Below are positions 1 through 7,836 of a DNA stretch of 11,845 bases, in pieces (the stretch's first letter is position 1; every line of letters begins with the position of its first letter). Under the pieces are notes generated by a model. It did not search any database and was not told the origin of the DNA. It saw only the letters and a program-made list of their open reading frames with translations. This stretch comes from an uncultured Altererythrobacter sp. (GTDB lineage: Bacteria; Pseudomonadota; Alphaproteobacteria; Sphingomonadales; Sphingomonadaceae), in contig CALLIO010000261.1 in the NCBI GenBank assembly GCA_938009055.1, positions 1 through 11,845 on the forward strand, given 5' to 3'. The position numbers and the translations under genes were made by a program.

Positions 1-41
1 TGATGAGCGCGGCGCTGGCGGGCCTACTGCTTCCCTATTGA
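1..41 (+). CDS. 3' end of an upstream gene (partial, unidentified)
   Basis: A reading frame open from the left edge ends at the TGA at 39-41. It encodes about 12 residues ending in Leu-Leu-Leu-Pro-Tyr, a hydrophobic tail that could be the end of a membrane protein. The stop lies 13 nt before the ATG of the oxygenase gene, which would fit an operon. The stretch is too short to assign a family, and an open frame of this length can occur by chance. Confidence 0.3.
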   Translation, partial: MSAALAGLLLPY

Positions 42-54
42 GTAAGGTTTCCCA

Positions 55-996
55 ATGTCTGTCCCCCAATCCGATATTGCCTCTGTCTCGATTGCGCAGC
101 CGCTAGAGACCATTGCTGATGCGCTGGGCCGCTCGTTTCAGGAGTATGGCTTTGCCGTCATCCGCGATCACGGCATCCCGCAAGATTTGATCGAAAGGGC
201 AGAGGAAACCTCCAAAGCCTTCTTCGCTTTGCCTGATGATGTGAAGCGCGCCTATGCCATCGAGGGCGGTGGCGGAGCGCGCGGCTACACGCCCTTCGGA
301 ACGGAAAAGGCGAAGGACGCCAATGTCCATGATCTGAAGGAGTTTTGGCACGTCGGGCGTGAATTGCCCGTGGGCGATCCCTTGGCAGAATTTATGGCGC
401 CCAATCTGTGGCCATCCGAAGTGGCCGAGTTTGAAGAGACATTCAGCGCGCTTTATGCGGCTTTCGACACAGCCGGATTGAAAGTGCTCGAGGCGATTGC
501 ATTGCATCTGGGGCTCGACCAGCATTTCTTCGCACCCACGGTAAAGGACGGCAATTCGGTCATGCGGCTGCTGCATTATCCCCCATTGGGCGATGATGCG
601 CCTGACGGGGCGATCCGCGCCGCAGCCCATGGCGATATCAACACGATCACGCTTTTGCTGGGGGCGGAAGAAGCCGGTTTGGAGCTGCTCAAAGCGGATG
701 GCGAGTGGCTGCCGATCAAGGCGCAAGAAGGCGCGCTGGTGGTCAATATTGGCGATATGCTCGACCGTCTGACGGGCAGCCGCTTGAAATCGACGACGCA
801 CCGCGTGGTGAACCCGGCGGGTGAGGCTGCGAAGCGATCGCGCTATTCTATGCCGTTCTTCCTGCATTTCCGGCCCGATTATGTGATTGAGACGCTGGAG
901 AGTTGCATTGATCCGGCCAGCGACTCGCCCGTGCCGGAACCGATTTCGAGCCATGAATTCCTGCTCCAGCGGCTTCGCGAGATCAATCTGGCCTAG
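55..996 (+). CDS. 2-oxoglutarate/Fe(II)-dependent oxygenase, isopenicillin N synthase-like
   Basis: This 313-residue protein is a soluble non-haem iron oxygenase of the isopenicillin N synthase-like superfamily; its length is normal for the family. The N-terminal half (about 10-140) is the DIOX_N-type region, with the typical start Phe-Gln-Glu-Tyr-Gly-Phe-Ala-Val-Ile. The C-terminal jelly-roll core has the iron ligands His192 and Asp194 (HGD) and His249 (TTHRV). The Arg263-Tyr-Ser265 motif should bind the 2-oxoglutarate carboxylate. No signal peptide is seen, so it is cytoplasmic. The ATG at 55 has a TAAGG Shine-Dalgarno-like sequence about 8 nt upstream. The substrate cannot be read from sequence: members hydroxylate or desaturate small molecules, and some are ethylene-forming enzymes. 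It may be cotranscribed with the gene ending at 41. No intrinsic terminator was seen after it, and the receptor downstream has its own regulatory region. Confidence 0.9.
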   Translation: MSVPQSDIASVSIAQPLETIADALGRSFQEYGFAVIRDHGIPQDLIERAEETSKAFFALPDDVKRAYAIEGGGGARGYTPFGTEKAKDANVHDLKEFWHVGRELPVGDPLAEFMAPNLWPSEVAEFEETFSALYAAFDTAGLKVLEAIALHLGLDQHFFAPTVKDGNSVMRLLHYPPLGDDAPDGAIRAAAHGDINTITLLLGAEEAGLELLKADGEWLPIKAQEGALVVNIGDMLDRLTGSRLKSTTHRVVNPAGEAAKRSRYSMPFFLHFRPDYVIETLESCIDPASDSPVPEPISSHEFLLQRLREINLA

Positions 997-1048
997 AATC
1001 GCGGATTTCTGCGGTTTCTTCACAGCTTGCGCGAAAATATTGATTTAT

Positions 1049-1064
1049 GTTGCAGTGCGGCAAC
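1049..1064. promoter_or_regulatory. Inverted repeat GTTGC-N6-GCAAC, candidate operator
   Basis: The sequence shows a perfect 5-bp dyad, GTTGC (1049-1053) and GCAAC (1060-1064), separated by 6 nt in an otherwise AT-rich patch about 100 nt upstream of the Pho-box candidate. The spacing suits a dimeric regulator or a small RNA hairpin. No family can be assigned, and a 5-bp dyad may be chance. Confidence 0.25.
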
Positions 1065-1151
1065 AAGGTCTCTTTCTCACACGTATTTCTGCGGGTTTGG
1101 GCCTGTGGGAAAGTTGTTGGACAGACGCCGCGACTCGCATGGTGTGCGGGG

Positions 1152-1180
1152 CTTTCACATTTCTGTCACAAAACTGCCTT
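1152..1180 (+). promoter_or_regulatory. PhoB box candidate (11-bp-spaced heptamers)
   Basis: CTTTCAC (1152-1158) and CTGTCAC (1163-1169) are direct heptamers spaced by exactly 11 bp with an ATTT linker. Against the enterobacterial Pho-box consensus (CTGTCAT-A[A/T]A[T/A]-CTGTCA[C/T]) the 18-bp element 1152-1169 matches 14 of 18 positions, and its second heptamer is perfect. A degenerate third heptamer, CTGCCTT (1174-1180), follows in the same 11-bp register after an AAAA linker, as in promoters with extended PhoB tandem sites. The element ends about 100 nt before the receptor start, so a start site between about 1200 and 1215 would leave a short leader. PhoB control of the receptor under phosphate limitation is an inference. 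Confidence 0.6.
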
Positions 1181-1281
1181 CTTCGCGTCTCTCATCGCGC
1201 CTATCAGCGCACATGGGAATCGCGCCCCTCTCATTTTTCAGCGCGGTTGTTCAAAATAAAATGGAACCAGGGGTATCCGTT

Positions 1282-4200
1282 ATGAAAATCAAATATCTTC
1301 TCGCAGCGAGCGTCGTAAGTCTCTCAGCTGCCGCTACTATCGCAACGCCAGCAATGGCTCAGCAAATCACCTCGGGCGTAGAAGGCAGCGTCTCTGACGA
1401 AGCTGGCGCACCGCTTAATGGCGCAACTGTTACCGTCACTGACACGCGCACCGGATCGAGCCGCACGCTTTCCACCGGCACAGATGGCCAGTTCCGCACC
1501 GGTTCGTTGCAGCCAGGCGGCCCATACACTGTCACGGCAACGGCACCTGGTTTCGAAGGCCAAACGGTTGAGAGCGTCTTCGTCAACATTTCGGGCAACA
1601 CCGACTTCTCATTCCAACTCGCTTCAAGCTCAGCTGGTTCGGACAATGTGATCGTTGTGACCGGCGCGCGTGCTGGTGTCACGCAGTTGGCAGTCGGCCC
1701 TGGCACAGCTTTCGGCTCGCAAGAGCTTGAAAACTTCCCGTCAATCACCCGCGACGTGCGCGACATTATCCGCATCGACCCTCGCGTTAGCCTTGAGCAA
1801 AACAACGACGTGGACCGGATTTCCTGCTTGGGCGGCAACGACCGGACCAACACATTCACAGTCGACGGTATCATCCAGTCCGACGTGTTCGGCCTGAACG
1901 GCACGCCGTTCGCAGCGCGCAACTCGCTCCCGCTGCCGTTTGATGTGGTCGAGCAAACTTCGGTCGAGTTCGCCCCGTTTGACGTGGAATATTCCGACTT
2001 TACCGGCTGTCTCGTGAACGTTGTTACCAAAGCCGGTAGCAATGAGTTCAGCGGCTCGGCTTTCTACACCTATTTCGACGAAGGGCTTCAGAACTCAGAG
2101 CTTGAGTTCGCCGATGGTGAAATTCAGGAAATCAATGCTGGCCGCGAAGAGCGCTGGGGTGCCACACTTTCGGGTCCGATCATTCCTGACCGTTTGTTCT
2201 TCTCGCTTGGCTATGAAGAGGTCAAGATTGCAGACGGCTACAATGATGGGCCAATCGGTTCTGGTGCAGCCAATGAAGTGCCATTTGCTACAATTGAGCA
2301 ATTCAACGAGTTCGCACAGATCGCCAATGATGTTTACGGCCAGGATGTAGGCGTGCTGCCGACAACTCTGCCCGAAGGAAACGTGCGTTACTTCGGCCGC
2401 CTTGACGCTGTCATCAGCGATGATCACCGGCTTGAGGCGACATACCAACGCCTTGAAGAAACCAACGTCGAGTTTGACGGTGGCGGCAACACATTGACCG
2501 GCATCAATTCATTCGAAGATGAAGGTACGACCTCCGATTATTATTCGGTTCGCCTTTATTCCGATTGGAGCGATACAATCTCCACCGAGCTGCGGTTGAG
2601 CCGTGCTGAAGTCGGCGATGTCCAAGGGCCGCTGGGCTTCAATGAAGCGCAAGCCGATAACCCGACGGTCCGTCTTGTTGTTGGTTTTCCTAATGCAACC
2701 AACCCCGATGTAATCGCTGCGGTTGGCGCTGATGAAGCGGATAATGGCGGTTTTGCAACCGGACCTGGTATCTTCCGTTCTGCAAACCAGCTCGACACCA
2801 AAATCGACCAAGCGCGCTTCATCATGAATATTGATGCAGGCGATGGTCACTTTGTGAAGCTGGGTGCAGAGATCAACGATCTGGAAGTGTTCAACCTGTT
2901 CGCGATCAACGCGACCGGCACCTTGTTCTTCAACGGTCTGGACGATTTCCGCGAAGGTTTGCTCGCAGCTGGAACAGGCGGCGACTTTGATGGCCCGGAT
3001 GAAATCATCGAAGATGGCGCTGGTGGCGGCACAATTCGCACCGGCATCGACGGCGATATCAACAATGCGGCAGCTTTGTTCAGCCGGCAGATTTACTCGG
3101 TCTTTGCTCAAGACGAATGGCAGGCAACTGACCAGCTGAGCATCAACGCCGGCGTGCGCGTACAACTCTATGACGGTGACGCACCACGAGCCAACCCGCT
3201 GTTCCAACAGCGCTATGGCTTCACCAATGCAAACGCATTCAGCAAGATCGACACTGTCGTTCTGCCGCGTCTGTCAGCAACCTATGAGTTGGACAACGAA
3301 GGCTTTTTCTCGAACAGCAGAATTACCGGCGGTGTCGGTGTCTTTGCTGGCGGTGATCCGGTTGTTTATTTCTCAAACGCGTTTTCCAATGATGGCTTTG
3401 CGTCAGTGAACGGAAACACAGGCGATTGCGCAGCTGGCTCTCTCACAACTGATCCCGTTACCGGACAGATCGACGTTGTCACAGGCGGGGTCTTCACCGG
3501 CTTCCCGCAATGCGCGATTGATGCAGGTGCGGCGGGCGCTGCGGCAGGGGCAGGCGAAGTGCAAAACACTGATCCTGACTTTGATATCCCGACAGTTTTG
3601 CGTGCGAACCTTGGTCTTTCAACCGAGCTGGGAGCGGACACAGGGTTCTTCTCGAACTGGCGTTTGAACGTCGACTATATCTACTCGCGCTTCAACGATA
3701 CGCTTGCGATCCGTGATCTCACGCAAATCGTTGATACACGTCAGGGTCTCAATGGCTTCACAATTGATGGTCGACCAATTATTTCGGCGATCGATCCTTT
3801 GCGTGCTGGCTGTAATGCGGTGCTTGTCGACAATGCACCGACTTATTCCGGCGTGACGGACGAATGTTATGGCGCAAGCATTGACGAGTTCTTGCAGCTC
3901 ACCAATGGACCAAGCTTTGACAGCCACAACCTCTCGTTCATTCTGACGAAGCGTTTCAGCGAAGGTCTCTTCACTGAAAATGGCGCTGTGAACGTCAATT
4001 TTGGTTATGCGTTCAGCGATAGCGAGCAAACGATCAATGCTCGCTCTTCAACGGCGGGTTCGACCTTTGACGGAACGGCTGTGTTCGATCCTCAAGACCC
4101 GGCTGTTTCGCAATCCGGTTTTGAAACGCGGCACAACTTCACCGCATCTGTCTTCTTCCGCGAAGAATTCTTCGATGGATACGACACAGGTCTGGGGATC

Positions 4201-4770
4201 TTCTTCCGTGCATCGGAAGGCCGGCCTTACAGCCTTACATTTGATGACGGTTTCCCTGATTTCCGGGATTCAGGATCTGCGGAAGAGAACATTCTTGCCT
4301 ATATCCCAACCGGTATCGATGATCCGAACCTGTCACCACTCAGCGACTTCGATGATGTGGCCTTGTTCTTGGATGCCATCAATGGCGGCGACAGTGTCGT
4401 GAGCGATATCAATTGTAAGTTTACACCTGGCGAGACAATCAAACGGAACAGCTGCCGGAATGATTGGTTCTTCGACATGGATGTTCGCTTGAGCCAAGAG
4501 CTTCCATTCATCGGTAGCCTGACGGGTGTCACCAACGACCGGATCGAAATCTTTGCCGATTTCTCGAACTTCCTGAACTTGCTCGACAGTGGCTGGAACG
4601 TGCGTCGCTCTTTGGGTGACTTCGACGGCCGCGTTGCGCTGCTGACAGGCGAGTATGATGACGACGGTCTGTATGTTCTGGAGGGCTTCCGTCCTTTCGA
4701 AGGTGAAGCATTCACAGCAGTGAACAGCAGCATCTGGCGCATTCAGATCGGTGCTCGCTACGAATTCTAA
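1282..4770 (+). CDS. Oar-like TonB-dependent outer-membrane receptor with carboxypeptidase-regulatory domain
   Basis: This 1162-residue outer-membrane transporter takes up a large or scarce ligand using TonB-ExbBD energy; the ligand is unknown. Residues 1-26 form a clear Sec signal peptide (Met-Lys-Ile-Lys, hydrophobic core, cleavage after Ala-Met-Ala26). About 30-115 is a carboxypeptidase-regulatory-like/CNA-B-type beta domain. The segment Val-Ile-Val-Val-Thr-Gly at 123-128 is TonB-box-like and opens the plug (about 120-250), which contains an Asn-Asp-Arg-Thr-Asn-Thr-Phe-Thr-Val-Asp-Gly motif and a Val-Asn-Val-Val-Thr-Lys-Ala-Gly-Ser-Asn segment typical of Oar-like receptors. The rest is the barrel, ending in Ala-Arg-Tyr-Glu-Phe, a C-terminal aromatic suited to BAM recognition. 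Eight cysteines fall in four pairs (182/243, 716/744, 844/862, 1045/1058), probably disulfides. The start is fixed by the AGGGG site 8 nt upstream and by the signal peptide. A Pho-box candidate lies upstream and a hairpin terminator follows. Confidence 0.92.
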   Translation: MKIKYLLAASVVSLSAAATIATPAMAQQITSGVEGSVSDEAGAPLNGATVTVTDTRTGSSRTLSTGTDGQFRTGSLQPGGPYTVTATAPGFEGQTVESVFVNISGNTDFSFQLASSSAGSDNVIVVTGARAGVTQLAVGPGTAFGSQELENFPSITRDVRDIIRIDPRVSLEQNNDVDRISCLGGNDRTNTFTVDGIIQSDVFGLNGTPFAARNSLPLPFDVVEQTSVEFAPFDVEYSDFTGCLVNVVTKAGSNEFSGSAFYTYFDEGLQNSELEFADGEIQEINAGREERWGATLSGPIIPDRLFFSLGYEEVKIADGYNDGPIGSGAANEVPFATIEQFNEFAQIANDVYGQDVGVLPTTLPEGNVRYFGRLDAVISDDHRLEATYQRLEETNVEFDGGGNTLTGINSFEDEGTTSDYYSVRLYSDWSDTISTELRLSRAEVGDVQGPLGFNEAQADNPTVRLVVGFPNATNPDVIAAVGADEADNGGFATGPGIFRSANQLDTKIDQARFIMNIDAGDGHFVKLGAEINDLEVFNLFAINATGTLFFNGLDDFREGLLAAGTGGDFDGPDEIIEDGAGGGTIRTGIDGDINNAAALFSRQIYSVFAQDEWQATDQLSINAGVRVQLYDGDAPRANPLFQQRYGFTNANAFSKIDTVVLPRLSATYELDNEGFFSNSRITGGVGVFAGGDPVVYFSNAFSNDGFASVNGNTGDCAAGSLTTDPVTGQIDVVTGGVFTGFPQCAIDAGAAGAAAGAGEVQNTDPDFDIPTVLRANLGLSTELGADTGFFSNWRLNVDYIYSRFNDTLAIRDLTQIVDTRQGLNGFTIDGRPIISAIDPLRAGCNAVLVDNAPTYSGVTDECYGASIDEFLQLTNGPSFDSHNLSFILTKRFSEGLFTENGAVNVNFGYAFSDSEQTINARSSTAGSTFDGTAVFDPQDPAVSQSGFETRHNFTASVFFREEFFDGYDTGLGIFFRASEGRPYSLTFDDGFPDFRDSGSAEENILAYIPTGIDDPNLSPLSDFDDVALFLDAINGGDSVVSDINCKFTPGETIKRNSCRNDWFFDMDVRLSQELPFIGSLTGVTNDRIEIFADFSNFLNLLDSGWNVRRSLGDFDGRVALLTGEYDDDGLYVLEGFRPFEGEAFTAVNSSIWRIQIGARYEF

Positions 4771-4796
4771 TTCGCAAGCGAACCAACACCAATCAC

Positions 4797-4836
4797 GAAG
4801 CGGCGGGGCCTTAGCGGGTTCCGCCGTTTTCGTTTC
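4797..4836 (+). terminator. Rho-independent terminator of the receptor gene
   Basis: CGGCGG (4801-4806) pairs with CCGCCG (4821-4826), with partial further pairing inside the loop, and is followed directly by TTTTCGTTT. It lies 30 nt after the receptor stop, between two convergent genes. The other strand has only a weak T-rich follow-on, so bidirectional action on the sensor kinase transcript is possible but less certain. A small TTCGC-AA-GCGAA dyad lies just upstream at 4771-4782. Confidence 0.85.
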
Positions 4837-4868
4837 AGGCTCTCAATTTTGAAGACGGCGGCTAAGCC

Positions 4869-7748
4869 TCAGGCGGCATCCAGCAGATCGCGCGCAAGCT
4901 TTTCGCGGACTTCCAGATCAACGCCCGAGCGCAAAGCCCGCTCAAACGCCGCGGCACGCTCGCCCAGCTCATCCTCGCCAAAAATGCCCGCGGTCCCCGC
5001 AAGCTTATGGACAAGATTGGCCAAATCATCGCCTAAGGTGCCGGTCAATTCGCCCCCGCGCAGGGCATTGCCAATGGCATCCAAAGCTTCGCGCCGCCGG
5101 TTTTGCCATTGTATCTGAAGCGCGTGCGAGGGGATATGTTCAGGCGCCTCGAGCACGCGGTTGAAATCGCGGGCCAGTTGCTCTCGCTCGCTAACCGGGG
5201 CGTTCGTCATGGCGGGTGGATCATCATTTGCAGCATGCTCGTCAATGATGCGAACAGGCAGCCAGCGCTGGAGATTCTTGACAAGATTGGCAAAGATAAT
5301 CGGCTTGGCGATATGCGCTTGCATCCCGGCCTTGCGCGATGCGGCGATGTCTTCGGGAAAGGCATTGGCGCTTAGCGCTAGGATCGGCAAATCTTCAGCG
5401 CGAATACCTTCAGCGCGGATCGCCCGTGTGGCGGAGTAGCCATCGCATTCGGGCATCTGGATGTCCATCAGCACCAAATCATAGGGTTCGCCATGCAATT
5501 GCGCCTCGAGCACCTTTGCAATCGCCTGATTGCCATTGTGCGCGCAAGACACCCTTTGTCCGCAGCGCTCGAGCATGGTTTGCACCAGCAAGCGGTTTAT
5601 GTCGTGATCCTCGACCAGCAATATGTGCGAGGCGGGGGGAAGCAGAGCAGGGTTGAGCGATGGCTGTGTGATCGGCTCGAAATCGGGCGTGCTGGAAATT
5701 TTCTGGGTCTGGGTCGGTTCCGCCTCGACAAAGGGGAAAGTCAGCGTGAAACGCGAGCCGATGCCAAGCTCGCTTTCCACATCGATATAGCCATCGAGCA
5801 AGTTTGCGAGCTGGTTGCTGATCGAAAGGCCCAGGCCCGTGCCGCCATAACGGCGCGCAGTGTTCCTATCGGCTTGCGCAAAAGGACGAAAGATCTGTTT
5901 GACCCGCTCGCCGTCAATTCCGATCCCCGTGTCCTCGACCGAAATGCGGACCAACTCGTCATCGATTGAGCAGTTGATCGACACGCTGCCCTGATCGGTG
6001 AACTTGACTGCGTTGCCGATGAGATTGAGCAAAATCTGCCTCAGGCGCTGGCCATCCGATATGACGCGAACCGGTTCATCAAGCCCGCCAACATTGAGTG
6101 TCAGCCCCTTTTTGTCCGCTGTCGGGCGGTGCAATTGCGCGCATTCACGCATGAGATGGACCAGTGACACGGCCTGATGGTCGATCTCGATCTGGCCTGC
6201 TTCGATCTTGGACAAGTCCAGAATGTCGTTGAGCAAAAGCATCATTGATCGGCCCGACTGGACGATCAGCTCGACCTGGCGGCGCTGTTCTGGCTCAAGC
6301 GGATTGTGCAGCATCAGCTCGGCAAAACCCAATACGCCGTTCATAGGTGTGCGGATTTCATGGCTCATATTGGCGAGGAATTCCGATTTGGTGCGCGCTG
6401 CCTCCTCGGCCTCTTCGCGCGCGGTTCTCAGCAGCTTTTCCAGCTCGACCCGTTCGGTGACATCGCGCGAGGAGACGATGATGGAGGACGGCTCGCCGCT
6501 CGCCGGATTGCGGATGAGCGAGCAATTCGCCTCAAGATAGACGGGGCGGCCGTTCGCATCGTCAAGCAAGCGGCGATAGGTGAAGCGCTCCTTATCGCTT
6601 TCGCCGGTCAGCAAATTGCGCTGCGCCGTGGCAATCGCATCGCATGCTTCTGGATGCATGCGTTCGGTCGGTTTTTTTCCGAGGAACTCCTCAGGATCTG
6701 CACCAAGCACCTCGGTTACTGAGGGCGAGACATAGGTGCACCGCTCGTCCATATTGTAGCGCAAGATGGCATCGGTGGCATTGCCAGCGAGGATTGCCAA
6801 CTGGTGCTGGTTATCCTCCAATTGCTGTTTGATCTTCTCGCGGCCGGTTAGGATTGATGCAACCGGCACGCCGGTAAGGAAATTGGCGGCCATGAAGGCT
6901 TGGAGCACGAAGAACTTCTTCTCCGGCGCATCGAGACTGGCTGCGATCGGCCCATAACCAAGCCAGGTCATCATCGTGGCGATGGCCGCCACAAACAGGA
7001 CGAACAGCGCCGAACCCAAGGCTCCCGTTCTAAATGCGTGGACCAGCACAATCGGGGTGATGAGGAACATCAGCGGATAGCTCGATTGCGAGAAAAAAAG
7101 CACGGCAATCAGCGCCCCTGCAACCAGCAGGCCGGCTTGCTCGACACGGGTGTGCACGATGACTTCTTTGCGGCTTTGCACGGCATCGAACATCAATAGG
7201 ATCAGCGGGACGAGGATAATCATGCCCAGCGCATCGGAAAGATACCACCCCAGCCAGCTGTCCAAGGCGATGGGCCCGCCGACACTGATCGCAAACATCG
7301 CAACCGTGCTGGAAACCGCCGATGCGATCCCGCAGGCGGCGAGGGCAAACCAGCCCAGATGCGCCAATCGCTCAACATCGGGCCTGCCGCCGCACAGCCT
7401 GCGGGTGAGCGATACTGTGATCATAATCTCGATCGTATTTGCCAATGCGAACAGGACGGCATGGTGAGTGGGAAAGGCAAATGCCCAATTGGCAAGTAAG
7501 CTGCCGATAAAAATGGCGGGCGCGACCATGGGGTTGCGCTGGTCATGCCCGCTGTGGAGCAGAATGGCGGCGATCACCGCATTGGGAATCCAGATCGTGG
7601 CAATCGGCTCGTCAAAGCGGGTCGCGGCAATGCACAAGGATGCAAGGCAAGCGAACACAATCGCAAGCGCCATCGCCATCAGCGCATTGGCCAAGGGGGA
7701 TTGACGGGCATTGCCCATCCGATCATGCCGCGCCAAAAATTGCTCCAT
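4869..7748 (-). CDS. MASE1-PAS hybrid sensor histidine kinase with receiver and HPt domains
   Basis: This 959-residue inner-membrane phosphorelay protein has every relay step in one chain. Residues about 20-305 are a MASE1-type sensory domain with roughly eight or nine hydrophobic segments. About 312-432 is a PAS domain, followed by a short coiled coil (433-457). HisKA has the phospho-accepting His463 (MSHEIRTPMN). The ATPase domain shows the N box around Asn579 (IGNAVKF), the G1 box Asp606 (VEDTGIGI) and GGTGLGLS at 635-642. The receiver (about 707-830) has Glu713/Asp714, the phospho-acceptor Asp762 (LMDIQMP), Ser793 and Lys815. A C-terminal HPt domain carries His914 (LVHKLAGTAGIFG). The signal is unknown. 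The ATG at 7748 has only a weak Shine-Dalgarno; Met11 is an alternative start. It is divergent from the TonB-like gene across an 88-nt gap in which I could not find a convincing promoter. No response regulator with a DNA-binding output lies beside it, so its final target is elsewhere. Confidence 0.93.
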   Translation of the reverse strand: MEQFLARHDRMGNARQSPLANALMAMALAIVFACLASLCIAATRFDEPIATIWIPNAVIAAILLHSGHDQRNPMVAPAIFIGSLLANWAFAFPTHHAVLFALANTIEIMITVSLTRRLCGGRPDVERLAHLGWFALAACGIASAVSSTVAMFAISVGGPIALDSWLGWYLSDALGMIILVPLILLMFDAVQSRKEVIVHTRVEQAGLLVAGALIAVLFFSQSSYPLMFLITPIVLVHAFRTGALGSALFVLFVAAIATMMTWLGYGPIAASLDAPEKKFFVLQAFMAANFLTGVPVASILTGREKIKQQLEDNQHQLAILAGNATDAILRYNMDERCTYVSPSVTEVLGADPEEFLGKKPTERMHPEACDAIATAQRNLLTGESDKERFTYRRLLDDANGRPVYLEANCSLIRNPASGEPSSIIVSSRDVTERVELEKLLRTAREEAEEAARTKSEFLANMSHEIRTPMNGVLGFAELMLHNPLEPEQRRQVELIVQSGRSMMLLLNDILDLSKIEAGQIEIDHQAVSLVHLMRECAQLHRPTADKKGLTLNVGGLDEPVRVISDGQRLRQILLNLIGNAVKFTDQGSVSINCSIDDELVRISVEDTGIGIDGERVKQIFRPFAQADRNTARRYGGTGLGLSISNQLANLLDGYIDVESELGIGSRFTLTFPFVEAEPTQTQKISSTPDFEPITQPSLNPALLPPASHILLVEDHDINRLLVQTMLERCGQRVSCAHNGNQAIAKVLEAQLHGEPYDLVLMDIQMPECDGYSATRAIRAEGIRAEDLPILALSANAFPEDIAASRKAGMQAHIAKPIIFANLVKNLQRWLPVRIIDEHAANDDPPAMTNAPVSEREQLARDFNRVLEAPEHIPSHALQIQWQNRRREALDAIGNALRGGELTGTLGDDLANLVHKLAGTAGIFGEDELGERAAAFERALRSGVDLEVREKLARDLLDAA

Positions 7749-7822
7749 TTTCTCAGCAGGCCTTTAGCGCTATAAGGATTGCGTTAGTTGGTTCATAACT
7801 GACGATGATAAGGGCATTTTCT

Positions 7823-7830
7823 AAAGGTGA
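7823..7830 (+). promoter_or_regulatory. Ribosome-binding site deciding a TTG start
   Basis: AAAGGTGA is a close match to the anti-Shine-Dalgarno complement and lies 6 nt before the TTG at 7837. Its last three bases are an in-frame TGA, so the gene cannot start further upstream. No in-frame ATG follows until after the membrane segment. Together these support TTG 7837 as the start of the TonB-family protein. Confidence 0.75.
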
Positions 7831-7836
7831 TCCGCT

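Larger units (their letters stand above)
997..1281 (+). promoter_or_regulatory. 285-bp intergenic region upstream of the TonB-dependent receptor
   Basis: This stretch holds no credible gene. A TTG-initiated extension of the receptor frame back to 1027 lacks coding character and would bury the signal peptide. The region contains a dyad at 1049-1064 and a Pho-box-like array at 1152-1180. The ribosome-binding site AGGGG (1269-1273) lies 8 nt before the receptor ATG. No strong sigma-70 -35/-10 pair was found. Possible -10 elements are weak: TCTCAT at 1190-1195 or TATCAG at 1202-1207. Confidence 0.6.

Noticed and set aside
1001..1020. Tandem 10-mer GCGGATTTCT / GCGGTTTCTT after the oxygenase stop
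   Set aside because: Only 7 of 10 positions match and there is no hairpin or T-run. It is probably chance and not a terminator.
103..1023. 306-codon minus-strand open frame antisense to the oxygenase
   Set aside because: It lies in the shadow of a gene with complete catalytic motifs. Its translation is rich in Arg, Gln and His and has no recognisable domain.
1027..1281. N-terminal extension of the receptor frame from a TTG at 1027
   Set aside because: It would bury a clear Sec signal peptide, has no good ribosome-binding site, and overlaps the Pho-box region. ATG 1282 with AGGGG at 8 nt is much better.
2509..3207. 232-codon minus-strand open frame inside the receptor gene
   Set aside because: The receptor frame is continuous and conserved-looking here. 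The antisense product has no family features.
5493..5969. 158-codon plus-strand open frame inside the sensor kinase gene
   Set aside because: It overlaps the ATPase and receiver region of an intact kinase and shows no domain or ribosome-binding site.
7749..7836. Divergent promoter pair between the sensor kinase and tonB
   Set aside because: Promoters must lie near here, but the best -10/-35 candidates on either strand match only about half of the consensus positions, so none is reported as a feature.
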